NCBI RefSeq assembly: GCF_004193775.1
Contig: NC_041002.1
Location: 558,001 to 622,000, forward strand
Origin: Glycine soja
Lineage: Eukaryota; Streptophyta; Magnoliopsida; Fabales; Fabaceae
Reading direction: 5' to 3'
Length of the DNA: 64,000 nucleotides
In this document: piece by piece, positions 1 to 11,767 of the stretch
Layout of the letters: each line of letters starts with the position of its first letter
Position numbering within the stretch: the stretch's first letter is position 1
The notes under the pieces: generated by a model
What the model saw: only the letters and a program-made list of their open reading frames with translations
Database searches by the model: none
What the model was told of the DNA's origin: nothing
Program-made: the position numbers and the translations under genes

Positions 1-3000
1 AGAAGTGTCTTTGGCACAATGTCCATCCGGTAACTGATTCAATGCTTCTTCTTCCTCCTTCTCTTCATTGTCACCCTTGGCATCCAAAAAGCTGGGTTGA
101 TTTGTTGAAGATAAAAGCCTAGCCCACATTCTATCAGTTATCACTACGTGGTTCTGTCTCTCAGTGATTCTCTGCATAACAATTAACAAAGCAACAAATC
201 ATGAAATGTTAGTAGAAAGGATTATTGAATATTAATAAATAAATCATCTTTATTCTGTGGAATCAACAAATATCATGCCCAATGAACTCACATAGAAGGG
301 TATATAAGTTTGTCTTCCATTCACAAGTCCACTTGTATAGCCAGTGTAACCTGCCATTGCTCCATGAACTGCACTTTGAGCAAGAAGTGTGCAGTACACG
401 TTGTCAGAGGCATTGCTTGGAATAGCTCGGATCATATAGGTTGGATCTGTAAAACAGAAAAGAGAAGGCATTACTCTTTCAGCCATTGCTCCTTTCAGTG
501 TGTGTACACACATAATTCCATGAACTTTTAATCTTTACAAACCTATGTATTTGAGAGTTATGGGCAGTGTCTTCTGTGCAGCAAAATGATCCTGGGAGGT
601 CAAAATGATATTCATAAACCAGTTGTGAAAAAATTGGCAAATAAAAATATAGAGCATATTTTTACAGTCTAATTTCTATCACTTAAATGATCTTTTGCTA
701 CATGTTCTAGAGAATATAAACCAGTGGCAGAAATAGTAGGCAATGCTTGACAGATCAGCCAATTATCATGGGCATAGCATAAGTAAACAAGAGTGTAAGG
801 AAATAAACAAGTTTGAGTTTAAATTCAACAAAGAAATTAAGAGACTAATGCAGAAAGATGAAAAGAATGCAAATAGAATGATGAATAACAATCCGACCCT
901 AATCTTTTGGGATATCCATAGGCCAACATCTTGAAAAAGCTTGTTTCCAGAAGCATCTTGTTTGCTCATGGACTGCACACTCTCAGAAACAAGTTCCTGT
1001 CCTGCTCCTTCAGCAATAACAATAACCATGTGCCCATTTTCTTTTAGTCTTTTCTCTATATATTCATAGAGTCCACCAGGACCTTCAAGGTAAAAGGGTG
1101 ACTCTGGAATTAAGCAACAATCCACGTCTCGACTCGCAAGAGTAGCATACATTGCAATAAATCCTGTATCATAAGTCCAAAATAAAGCATATATGAAGCA
1201 AAATCAATTTCGCTAACAGCTTCAATGGAATAACTTTTGAACTTATAACAGCAATTCTTTTCTTTTCAAATATTACAATGAGAAGACGATATAAGATGAT
1301 GATTGAATTGTAGTCAGCTGCCTCCTCGATGGCCTTGTTCTTTAAGAGACTATTAGATGAACAGTTATAGAATGATTCACATTTTATTGAAACTACAAAA
1401 GATTCACATTAAGCTTCCAGGAATCCCAATTTATATGTCAAACAGGGATTCTCAAAGACCCTCCCCAACCAGAATAATTGGCATTCCATACTTTGTCAGG
1501 TCTAATAAAAAACAAGATATAAACTTCTCATTATTCTTAGGCTGTTGAAGATAGTTAAAAATTGAACCCTTAAGCCAGTGAGTGGAAGCATTATAAGCAT
1601 TTAGGAAACTTACCGCTGTTTCTACCCATCAACTTGACAACACCTATGCCATTTTCTACACTTTCAGCTTCAACATGTGCTGCATTTATAGCTCGTTGAG
1701 CCTCCTCAACAGCAGTGTCAAAGCCAAAAGACTTATCAATAACCTATTAAGCAAGAGACAGCAGAAGAAATTTACCAATTAATGATGCTAATGGGGTTTA
1801 AATTATGAGTTTAAAGCCACAATGTAGAAGGAAAAAAAAAACTTACTGGAATATCATTATCTATGGTTTTGGGGATACCTACAACTGAAACTTTGAGACC
1901 ACGCTTTCTGACTTCCTGTATGGATAATCAGGTTGAATCATTAATTAATTGCTACTCTAATGAAATTAATTTCACAGATCATAAATATCAAAATGATGTT
2001 GGTATAAAGTTCATTTACATTCCTAAAGCCACAAGTCAGATAAATTATAGATACCTCAAAAATTGCAGATGCACCCTTCTGAGTTCCATCTCCTCCAATT
2101 ATATAAACCTGAAATTCAGAGAGATGTTAATCTGATGTACATACACTACTGCTAAATAGAAAGAAATGCAGACCTGATTGATTCCCCGATCTTGAATACT
2201 GTCAACTATCTTTTTGGTGTCATGTCCACCTCGTGATGTTCCGAGGACAGTTCCCCCACGCTTATGTATATCATTCACACTTTTAGGGGTTAAAGTGATT
2301 GTATTGCGAGCATAGAAACCCCTATATCCTCCCTTCACATCAAAACATTTTCATCAGTTGATGAGACCAATACAAAACTAAGTGTGCTAGCAAAATGTTA
2401 GTTATTGTAGATTTACACTTCTACACACAAGGGAGAACAAAAGATGGTGAAAATTAACTCCAGGATAAATAACATATATAAGTGACACCTCATAAGTACA
2501 AAGTTGTACAATTACTACAAATAAAAAATAATGCATTGGTCTCCTTTGGACAAATGTAAGTTAGTACATTAATAACCAACCTTAGGCTTTAAGGCTTGTT
2601 TGAAAAGACAAAGGTATGAAAGCTAGGGGTGAAACTTGGAAGAAACAAGCATAAAACTTGTTCAGTTTTAACAATAAGAAAGAATTAAAAAGAAAGAAGC
2701 AAGAAGATTGAGAGTAAATGCCATAAACATTCACGTACATTGATTCCAAGAACTTTCTTCACCCCATACATATGGTGTAAGCCACACACTAATTCCCTAA
2801 TGACAGTGTTGAGCCCAGGACACAGACCCCCACAAGTAACAATAGCAGCCTGAACTTCATCTGCTTCAAAGTACACCTGAATATCAAATTTTAGAAGGCC
2901 ATAAACAAAAATAAGGTACCACATATGTCAATAAATGTACAGGTAGACCCACACACATAGAAACATACCTTTTGACGAGGCCCAGCACGCCTAAAATGTA

Positions 3001-4548
3001 CCCCTCTTGCACCATCTTTGTGAACAACGACCTGTCATAAGTCAGAACAAACTGGAAATAAATGACATGTAAATTAAGGTAGGTAGGTAACAGTGTCTAA
3101 GCTGCAAATAAAAACATAAAATCCCACCAACTTCACAAAAAACCTTTAGATGAGAAGATTTTGGATCACAGTCTAAACATTCTTTCACCCTATGCAGTTA
3201 CCATTCATTAATTTGGATTTAGAAGATGTCCAATGATACTTAGCAATGGAGATGCACACCAGCTTAATGAAGAAGTAGCGTCAAACCCATCCCTAACCAA
3301 TTCATAAATAACCAATTAAAATTGACATTGGAAAACCAACCTTTTGAGGAACGCTGTCATCAACATGCACAAAATACTGCCTGGCAAATGAAAAGTAAAA
3401 TCCAATTCATCAATCAAGCAAACAACAAAGTAAAGGAAATTATAATTCAAAACACAAGACAAGAATGAATGAATTAACACTTACTTAACAACTGAATAAG
3501 CAGGGTTGTCTTGCAAAGGATTAGGGTATGTCTGCAGCAACACACCAATACATAAAATCAGACATTAATTAATCTTGCACTCAAAGGAAAATGGCAATAC
3601 ATTATCCATCTATGTTTTTCCTACTGCATGTTTAGTTTCGTGTTACAGAATTTATTTCAACTTCAAAATTAATTTTAAATAATTTTTTACATATTTGATT
3701 TCACACTAAAAAAAATTCAAAATTAATTCTGAGCATATGAACTGAAACAACTTTAATAACTTTTACTTGAATAAAAAAAATTATACTAAATTTTATTTTA
3801 AAATTAATTCTAATCAAAATCATAAAATTTTAATCATAAATCACATCACTTCAAAATCAATATTGTAAAATCAATTTTATTGAAAATCAATTTTGTGTGA
3901 AGGCTCTTCCAAATACACGCTTCAAAGCTGCATGGCAATTTTTCACTAAGAAGAAGATAAAATTTTAAAAAAAAAATAGTTGAAGTGATAAAAATAGAAA
4001 GTTTGGGTATCATCATTTTTCGGTGTCGGCAGATAAAAAATAAAAAAAGAAAGGATAAAAGGTGGCTTGTTTTTTTATAAAACGACAAAAGATTCGAGTG
4101 GTTCGAGGAAAAAGTGGGACGGCAGAACAAAAGGAACACATGATCGATGATCAGATAACGAAGAAACAGCTTTTCAGCAGACCAAGGTTTTAAGAAAGCG
4201 TCCGCAGCCATTAATTGGATCGTGACAGTAATTAGGATCCCATTTGTGCGCGATTTACCGTCATATCAACAAACGCCACAAAATCATAACACAATCGGGA
4301 TTGATATTTAAAACCTTGCAGCAGAGTAAGAGAGAGATTGATGAAAAGTTTTGACGTACTGGGAGATTGGGAATGTAATCAGTGAAATGCGGAACGTCTT
4401 CGAGGATGTAACCGGCTGTGCCGGTGACGATCTTAGGCTCGGAGGTGTTGGCAGGTGAAGCCATGGCAAGACGTGATCGAGACCTGGCAGGTTGGAAACC
4501 CAGCTTGTGGTGGTTGTTGTTGTTTGGAGAAGAAGAAGAAGAATCCAT
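1..4548 (-). CDS. PFK3: ATP-dependent 6-phosphofructokinase (plant PFK3-like), 3' end cut by window
   Basis: Phosphorylates fructose 6-phosphate with ATP to fructose 1,6-bisphosphate in glycolysis; no clear transit peptide, so probably cytosolic. Coding exons on the minus strand: 4360-4548, 3485-3531, 3341-3380, 2969-3031, 2739-2876, 2174-2332, 2055-2108, 1847-1915, 1614-1743, 898-1163, 543-591, 292-446 and 1-171. All junctions keep frame with GT-AG introns and give at least 510 residues; no stop is reached at base 1. Visible motifs: GGLCPGLN in exon 5, GGDGT at residues 217-221 (the ATP-type glycine rather than the GGDD of PPi-dependent enzymes), the catalytic PKTIDND at 245-251, MGR at 292-294 and PESPF at 316-320. 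The exon 10 donor (GTCGGA) is weak but required by frame. From memory the protein resembles Arabidopsis PFK3, with a longer N-terminus. The closest paralogue within the PFK family is not certain. Confidence 0.95.
3626..3920. repeat. MITE-like AT-rich element in PFK intron 1
   Basis: This stretch of the first PFK intron (3532-4359) has loosely inverted ends (gcatgtttagtttcg against gcgtgtatttggaag when reverse-complemented) and many AAAATCAATTTT / AAAATTAATTTT words. It resembles a small non-autonomous element common in legumes. No target duplication was resolved. Confidence 0.35.
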
Positions 4549-4588
4549 TCAAAGGTGAGTATTATTGAAGTTGAAGAAGAGTGGTCAT

Positions 4589-4596
4589 TATTTATA
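4589..4596 (-). promoter_or_regulatory. TATA box of the PFK gene
   Basis: TATAAATA on the minus strand lies 41 bases upstream of the first PFK ATG. A start site about 30 bases downstream would leave only a very short leader before that ATG. This is position and motif only. Confidence 0.4.
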
Positions 4597-4599
4597 GTA

Positions 4600-6820
4600 A
4601 ACGGAGTTGACCTTGAAGAAGAAAAGAGAAGGGGAAAGGGGAAAAAGGAACTTTTCTTGGGGGAGTTAGAAAGAGGTGGCAGAATATGGTGTGGTTTTAG
4701 GAACAGAACATTTAAGATGGACAAAGGTCTACGCTATGATCCACAGTGGTGCTGTGGTGGACTAGTGGCTTCTTCTAGAATAAACCTTGGAGATTCCGGA
4801 TTCCTCGTGTCTTTTTTTATTCACTCTTACATGGTTAAATTAAATCAAATGAATCCTAACTCCTGTTGGAAACAGAATTGGCTATTGAATTGTAAAGTGG
4901 TGCATATTGTTTATTTTTATTTCTTTTTCATTCTCCAGAGTTAACATTAGAAGTCCCCTTGAATCTTATTACTTTTTAATTGAATTAAGAGGGCCCATAA
5001 TTATTACATTAAAAAAATTGATAAAATAATAAAAAAGAATGGTAATTTTATAAAATTAATCTTATATTATTATTATTAATACACTTATAAATTTTATATT
5101 CTATTATTAATATTATAAAAAATATAATTAATATCATATTAAAAAAATTTAACGATAAATTATAACGTGACAAAGGAATAACTCATTTGATAGAAATTAG
5201 GGATGGATTCTCAATACAGTTTTCATCGAAAATTGGGAACTACTTAAACTCAAGCGATGATCCAAAAGCTGAGACATGTGTAGCTTACATGGGTCGTTAA
5301 GGATTTATTTATGATTTTAATGACTGTATTTTTTCTTCCGATTACAATGAGTATGTATTTTTATTTTTAGTGCAACACAGTTGTTTACAGTCATACCATT
5401 GTAAATTATTAGTGGTATAATTTTTAAAATAATTATTATAAAGATTTATAAATTTATCATACAAGTGATAATTTATAATTAATAAATATTATAAAATTAT
5501 TTTACATTATTTATATAACTTTTTTTTTCTTCAAGTTGCAAATAAACTGATTAAACATGCTTTAAATGTTGATGTTATTTATCATGTTTTTTTTTTCTCT
5601 CATGACTTTGTTGTTCGTTAACTAAGAGCTGATCTAGCTAAAGTTTGTTTCCCTAGAGGTTTTTAGCCTCTCTTAATATCATTCATTAAAAAAATTGATA
5701 TATATTGTAAAATTATTTTACGTTTTCTATATCATTTTTTCTTTTATTTACCTCATGTAAATTTCATAAGATTTAACATGTTAGGGTATGATTTTGAGAT
5801 TAAATATAAATGGCAAATAAAGAATAAAGTTGTTGAAGCATTCTGCAGAAATTTGCATTTTTTTTTTTGCCTTGTTTATTGTGACTGTTTTTGAATAAGA
5901 TGATTTCAAGGAAAAGGTGCAAAATAATGAAAAAAAAATACGAAAAGTGATATTGGAACTGTTGAATCCGGATTCACATATTGAATTTCAACTTGTGAGG
6001 TGGCAACTATCACAAGGGGAAAAAAGTGGTGCCAAGCAACTCTCTTAAAATTCCTATGATACTTATACATTGAAGAACATGCATGCAAGGTACTGCTGGA
6101 CTTTTAAAAGGTTCTCAACAATACTTTATCAGAAAGAAATAAAGTGTATTATTGTTAACATCATCGTTTTTGGATTATCAAAAAATAGTGTTTGATTAAC
6201 TATTAAAAAATAATCTTTTAATTGACTATTTTGAATAAGTATCAAAATATAATTTTTTAACTAATATTAAAAAAATAATCTTTTAATTAATTGTAGGATG
6301 ACAAAAGAAATAAAAATTTGTAAAACATCTAGATCATAGAAGACATCAATAATAAAAATTGAAGATATAAGTTATTAAAGGTGAAGATGAAAGACAAAAT
6401 TATTGATGAGGGAGATTACTAAAAGTTATTATTAGAAGAAGTTATAAATAATTAGGAATCTTTGTTTATAAGTATTAGTTTGCATCTTGTAATAAGTCTA
6501 TGCAACCCTCACGAATTGACAAGTCAACACCATGTTTTTAATCACCATTTCAATTTCAACATTTTACTTTTCTCATCAAATAATTTTATTTATTTTCATT
6601 TATCTTTATTACACATCTTTTCATTCCCTTCTCACTTTTATATTATTTTTTCCTTTCAATAACATCTCTTACTTAATAGGTACAAATAGTTTGTTTGATT
6701 GTACTTCATATATTTAAAATCAAACTAAATATAAAATCTTACATATATATCTATGGCAAAATATACCTATAAAATTATGTTTGTTAAGAAGAAAACATAA
6801 ATTTCACCGTTAACAATTGT
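4600..6820. other. Intergenic, AT-rich, no gene seen
   Basis: Upstream of PFK I see no coding exon or domain. The open frames present are short, low in complexity and AT-driven. The stretch holds a dispersed small repeat copy (5386-5520) and poly-A/T tracts. Confidence 0.6.
5386..5520. repeat. Dispersed AT-rich MITE-like repeat, copy 1
   Basis: Contains the core TTTTTAAAATAATTATT, then a TTTATAAATTTATCATA-type block and a TATAATTAATAAATATTATAAAATT tail-like order. The same order recurs at 18095-18215 and, inverted, at 35955-36095. Boundaries are approximate. Confidence 0.4.
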
Positions 6821-6824
6821 ACAA

Positions 6825-7030
6825 TATGTGCATGAATGTGAGGTTTTACAAAGGAACAAGTATCAAACTCTAAATCCATCAAGATTACTACAATCGACTA
6901 AGAAACCCACACTTAAAGATGTGTTAGCCGCGAGTGACAATCATCGTAGAGTAGTTGAGGTGTTGTTGAAATGTGACCAATTACCAGAGTTTGGGAATTC
7001 ATGGGAAATCTTGGAAAAATTTTAGGTGAG
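6825..7030 (+). pseudogene. Ty3/gypsy retrotransposon polyprotein remnant (integrase finger fused to chromodomain-like end)
   Basis: A short frame reads HECEVLQRNKYQTLNPSRLLQ, matching the end of the Ty3/gypsy integrase zinc finger and the start of its core (typically HxCxxCQRNK then LLQPLPIP). It then jumps to VVEVLLKCDQLPEFGNSWEI, matching the C-terminal chromodomain-like segment (typically EVLVxWxGLPxxxATWE). The whole integrase core between them is missing, and a stop follows at 7023-7025. The second C of the finger motif reads L here. This is a deleted, inactive remnant. Flanking LTR-like DNA probably continues to about 7340, but I could not define termini. Confidence 0.65.
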
Positions 7031-7464
7031 TTTTAAAGGGGGAAAGATATTATGGGTTTGAATGCAAAGCTCAAATTCTCTTAAGTTTATAAAAGAATGA
7101 GGAAAAAGTGCATCCTAAAATCTCTATCGTCTATGAAAGAAAGATGAAGAGGTGCAATGCACCATATCAGACTTCCAAGGGAGGGATGGGCATAATTGTT
7201 TGTTAAGGTGGCATTAGAGAGGGGAGATTAATGGGTTGTTATTCTTAAAATGGTTATATGGGTGATTTGCTGAGAATTGCGAGTTGGGCTTGGCTGTAGT
7301 TATTGCCTATAGTTATTGTTTTCCTCTTCTACTTTCTTTGGTTATCATAAAGGCACTTTATTAAGATGAAAAGGTGCCTGAGAAGGCCATTACATCATAT
7401 TGAAGTTAAGGCAAAATCTAGATAGATGGGCATGTCCTCAATCCAGCAACAGTCTTTAAAAGAA

Positions 7465-7830
7465 AATATATGTAATTTAGTAAGATGATCAACTAGTGTT
7501 TCCAGCACATTTTGTGAAGGAAAGTGGGATTCGGTAGCCCTTGGTAGTCATGGCAGCACAGGATCTCAATGTCTCACTAACATATGAATTGTCATCATTC
7601 ACCTTTATCTTCCATAAAGAATGAACCATTTGGTAGTTTGTTTAAAAAATGGCATTTGAGAAGCACATATCAGCAGCTACCTCGATGCTTCATTTAAAAG
7701 CCAAAGCTTTTGCTGTCAACGGATCATAGCAATGTTGACACCACTTGGTAGCAGCTGTTAGAGGGGCTACCAACATATCTCTGAAGATCACCCTAAAACT
7801 CGTACCATTATCCTTCCTGACTGAAGAGAG
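7465..7830 (-). pseudogene. Degraded RNase H-like (RVT_3 type) remnant
   Basis: Read on the minus strand, with frameshifts and stops, pieces appear in order: VIFRDMLVAPLTAATKWC, CYDPLTAKA, IEVAADMCFSNAIF, TNYQMVHSLWK, and near the end SFTKCAGN followed by LVDHLTKL. This order matches the plant RNase H-like domain found at the end of LINE polyproteins and in stand-alone RVT_3 proteins (VIRDxxG, then DPxxAEALAL, FxxVxxExDxxxVV, and VADxLAK). At least three frame changes or stops make it a pseudogene. Whether it came from a LINE or a host gene cannot be told here. It is opposite in strand to the neighbouring Ty3/gypsy remnant. Confidence 0.55.
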
Positions 7831-8129
7831 GAAGCTATACTCAGCACATTAGGTACTAGCAGCTCTCTATGCTAAAATATGCATGTGTTTCTTCTTTTCC
7901 AAATTGCCCATATCAGCTAGAAAATGGTTAAAATGGTTAAGAGGATCCTCATTCCCCGAGGCTAAGATATGATAGATCCAAGAATAAAAATTATTAACAG
8001 GGGAGCTTGAAGCCATTTATACTTCAAATAATTTGGAAAGCAGGATGAATGTTTGGGCAACCTTTCAACAATAGTTGAATAGAAGTGGAAGAATCAAATT
8101 TAATAAATGTTAAAAGTATGAACCTAGCC

Positions 8130-11100
8130 AAAACCTGAAAATAAAATAACTCATGTTTAGGAGCTTCAATTTTAGGATTTCAAATAAGGAAATCAAGTAA
8201 AAAGATTTTTTTTTTTTATGCTACAAGTGGGATGCCACCTATAACGATTCTAATTCTTAAGTCATGGTCAAAGGTGTACGGTAACTAAAATTTAAGATGT
8301 ACCTTGTATTTGGAGTCATATTGCCTTTTCTGGTATACGATTGATAGGATGAGTCAAGATGATGCAATTATCTTTTGGCCGGAGAGTTTGAGTCTTTGAA
8401 TTATTCCTCCAATTGTTAGAGACTTTTTATTCATATCAATATTTGTTGCACCAAATTGCTTGCTCGCGGTCAATTAGGGCTTATTGGGTCCAAAATAATT
8501 ATGTTCCAAACCAATAGCTTATGTTGTCATTAAGTGCCAACTTATCGATGTATATCTCATGTTAGGCTTATTGAGCCTTATCGGATATGGATTGGGCTAA
8601 ATTTGAAATAAATACAATTCATATTATCTTTTTTAAAAACAAAAAGAAATACATGTTAAGTAAGTGATTATTAATTACGAAAAATTAGTATCAAATCTAT
8701 GGGCACCAATAATTAATTTACATGCTTAAAACAACTTAAGGGAATGACTAATTTTAATATCAAAGCATATACCACATAAGTTTTTTAACCAGGAAAAAAA
8801 GTTTAAAATTAACTGAATATCTTATAAAACATAACTATAAACTATGGCTTAATCTATACACCACAATGACCACATCATCCCTGGAGTTTCCTTTAATTCA
8901 GAGGCTTTGCTCTCCTACTATATCGGGCAAAAATAAAATATATGCATCGCGTCAGATAAAGATCATTGACAAGAAATAAACAATTTTTTATTATTAGAGT
9001 GGAGATTCGGCCAATTATATTAATATAAGCTCGAAACTTTCATATTAGATAATTAATCTTTAATTTATTAGTATTTTATGACTTAAGTGGTAAATAACTT
9101 AGTTTTTCCTAAATAAAAATTTCATTTTAAGTTTTGTAAAAAAAATAAAAAAATCCTTTAGCCTCTTAAATAAATTCATTTTCAAATTAATCGAAATTAA
9201 ATATAAACTTATTGTTTAACTTACTAGTATTATATTAGCAATATAACTTCAATAAGCGTTTAATTTATATTAGCAATTCAATACGCATACTTTCTAATAA
9301 TTATTAGTGGTATAAGACTTTAATTAACAAATAGTTATTAATTAAAATTTATACTTATGTATATGTTAATGCTGGCCATATTAATAAATGTTTATAAATG
9401 TTATATTGTGTCTGAAAAATAAATTTATTCATGGAGATATTGAAAATCTCTTTAGTATTGGCAATCAGAAAAGTCTTATGTATTGTAATTATTTTGACTT
9501 TTTTAAGGATAATTATCATGAATTTATATATACAAAAATGTAACAAATACATGTAATAATATATATTCGAAGTAACAAGAATTAATTATGTTTATTGTTG
9601 CAAATGCCTTTGCTACAGGTAATTTTTATATCTGCAAAACTGTCAGCCGATGTCATTCTTGACTTCAGATGTTATTATCATAATTATTTTAGCATTGTTG
9701 CATGGTAAACATCCGAGAAAGGCAAATTTAATTTAATAAATATACATTATTAGATGGATGTTGTATCGGTGTATGTCCAAAAGTGCATATTCGGTAATAA
9801 TATTATGAAAAATCTTACCAAAAATACACAACAATAATAGTAATATTGTCAAAAGTAAGATCTATTTTACCGATAAAAAAAGTTTTCTCACGCATGTTAC
9901 ATGACACTTATAAAATAGTTTAAATTCTCTTCCTATAAAAACAACTTATTTCATAATTAATTAGTTTTTTCTATCATTAAATTAGAATTTATTTTCTATA
10001 TAATACATTTATTAACTTTTGCGTTAACTTTCTTTAAAAAGCATACCATCGGTAATTTTTTATTGATTGAATTATAAACTCATAATTATATTATTTGCAA
10101 GCGTCTTCCTGAATAATAAAGGCATGAATCTGCAGTGTGATAGAAAATAATATATTCCTGCATGCAAAGTCGCATTCTAGGTCGACAGCACACAGTATTG
10201 AATCATATGAACTCGATGATGTTCAACGAAATTTAAAAAAGTGTGTGGGGAAAAATATAAAAAACAATTATGCTGTAATCTAGACTTGGAGTGAAAACAA
10301 CGTGTAGGTCACATGTCATTCGTCAGAACCTGGTTCCCCCTCACAGATTGACAAAAAAAGTATGTGGAGGACCAATGAATTTTTTTTTTCCAAACACCCA
10401 AAATGTCCCTTAATTTATTACGTCACATATTAATCATATTTATAATGTGTGATTATTATTCATTCAAAAGAAATTTTATACACAATAAAAATTAAACACT
10501 AGTTTTCACTAGATAAAATGGTCACAAATTCATGTAAAGACATCTATCTAATGAATAATGATTTGAAGAAAAATAATTAAAAGATAAGATGTGATCTAAT
10601 TAGTTGAAAAATCATTGATCTTTTCCAATAAAAAAAAATGAGTATGATCATATATTATGTTATGTTCTCTTATATTTTTTTATATGAAGAAATTAAAGAT
10701 AATATAAGAGAACAACTCAAATTTTGTTTAATCAATTGAATTAGCTTTATTATGGTTTAACTTACACGTGAGTGGGGAAAATTTGAAATCTGGACTATCA
10801 GCCATTTAAGTATATGTGAATAAGAGAATAAACATCAGAAGAATTTTATCTTCATAAATTTTAACTATTTGATTTTTAATTAATTGTGACTCAAGACATT
10901 TTTCCATAATCAAGATCCATACCCAAAACATCTAATGGTTTTTAACTCTTCTCGGGACCAATGCAATCTTTTTGACATTGCATGAGGACTCATGCAGGCG
11001 AGAAACACCACTTTGAATAAAAAAAAGCCATGTAAACAAGCCTAACCAAGCTCACGATGCACACACAATCTCTAATTTTAGTTATTTCATCATCTCCTAC

Positions 11101-11702
11101 ATAGTATGGCTTGCACTTGGAGTTCTTGTAGGTGATCACACCAAAACTTGTCTCCAAGACCATCGAAGATTCCAAATTCAACCTTCAATATTCTTTACCT
11201 CAGGTTGGTGCTAAACAATATTGTTGGTAATTGGTAATATTTAAATTTAGAAAGTATTTTTTTAAAATCTTGAATAATAACCAAAAAAATTATATCATCT
11301 CCCCGAAATAAATTACATCAACTACACATTAATTATAGCCAATATTATCATAAACATCTTTTCTTACACTTCTCTAACTAGTATTTTAGTACGTGCATTG
11401 CACAAAATAAATGTTTATTTTATACAATTAAAATTTATAACTATACTAAAATTTATAATAACTAAATTTTTTTGAACATATACATTATATTTCAGATTTA
11501 TGATAAATAATATATATTGTGATTTATTATTATTAATTATTAATAATTTCTTTTAAAAATTATTCAAACATAAGCTAGAACTAAAATATTTGAAAATGAT
11601 AAATTAAAATAGATAAGAAGTTACGTTAAACCCGTTCAGTTGATATTAAAAACATAAGGTCATGTCTTAAATGCACGTTAAAAATGTATTTGGATTTTAA
11701 AG

Positions 11703-11767
<65 letters not shown>

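Noticed and set aside
310..531. A 73-codon plus-strand frame over a PFK exon
   Set aside because: Antisense shadow of exon 12 of the PFK gene; no independent domain or splice context.
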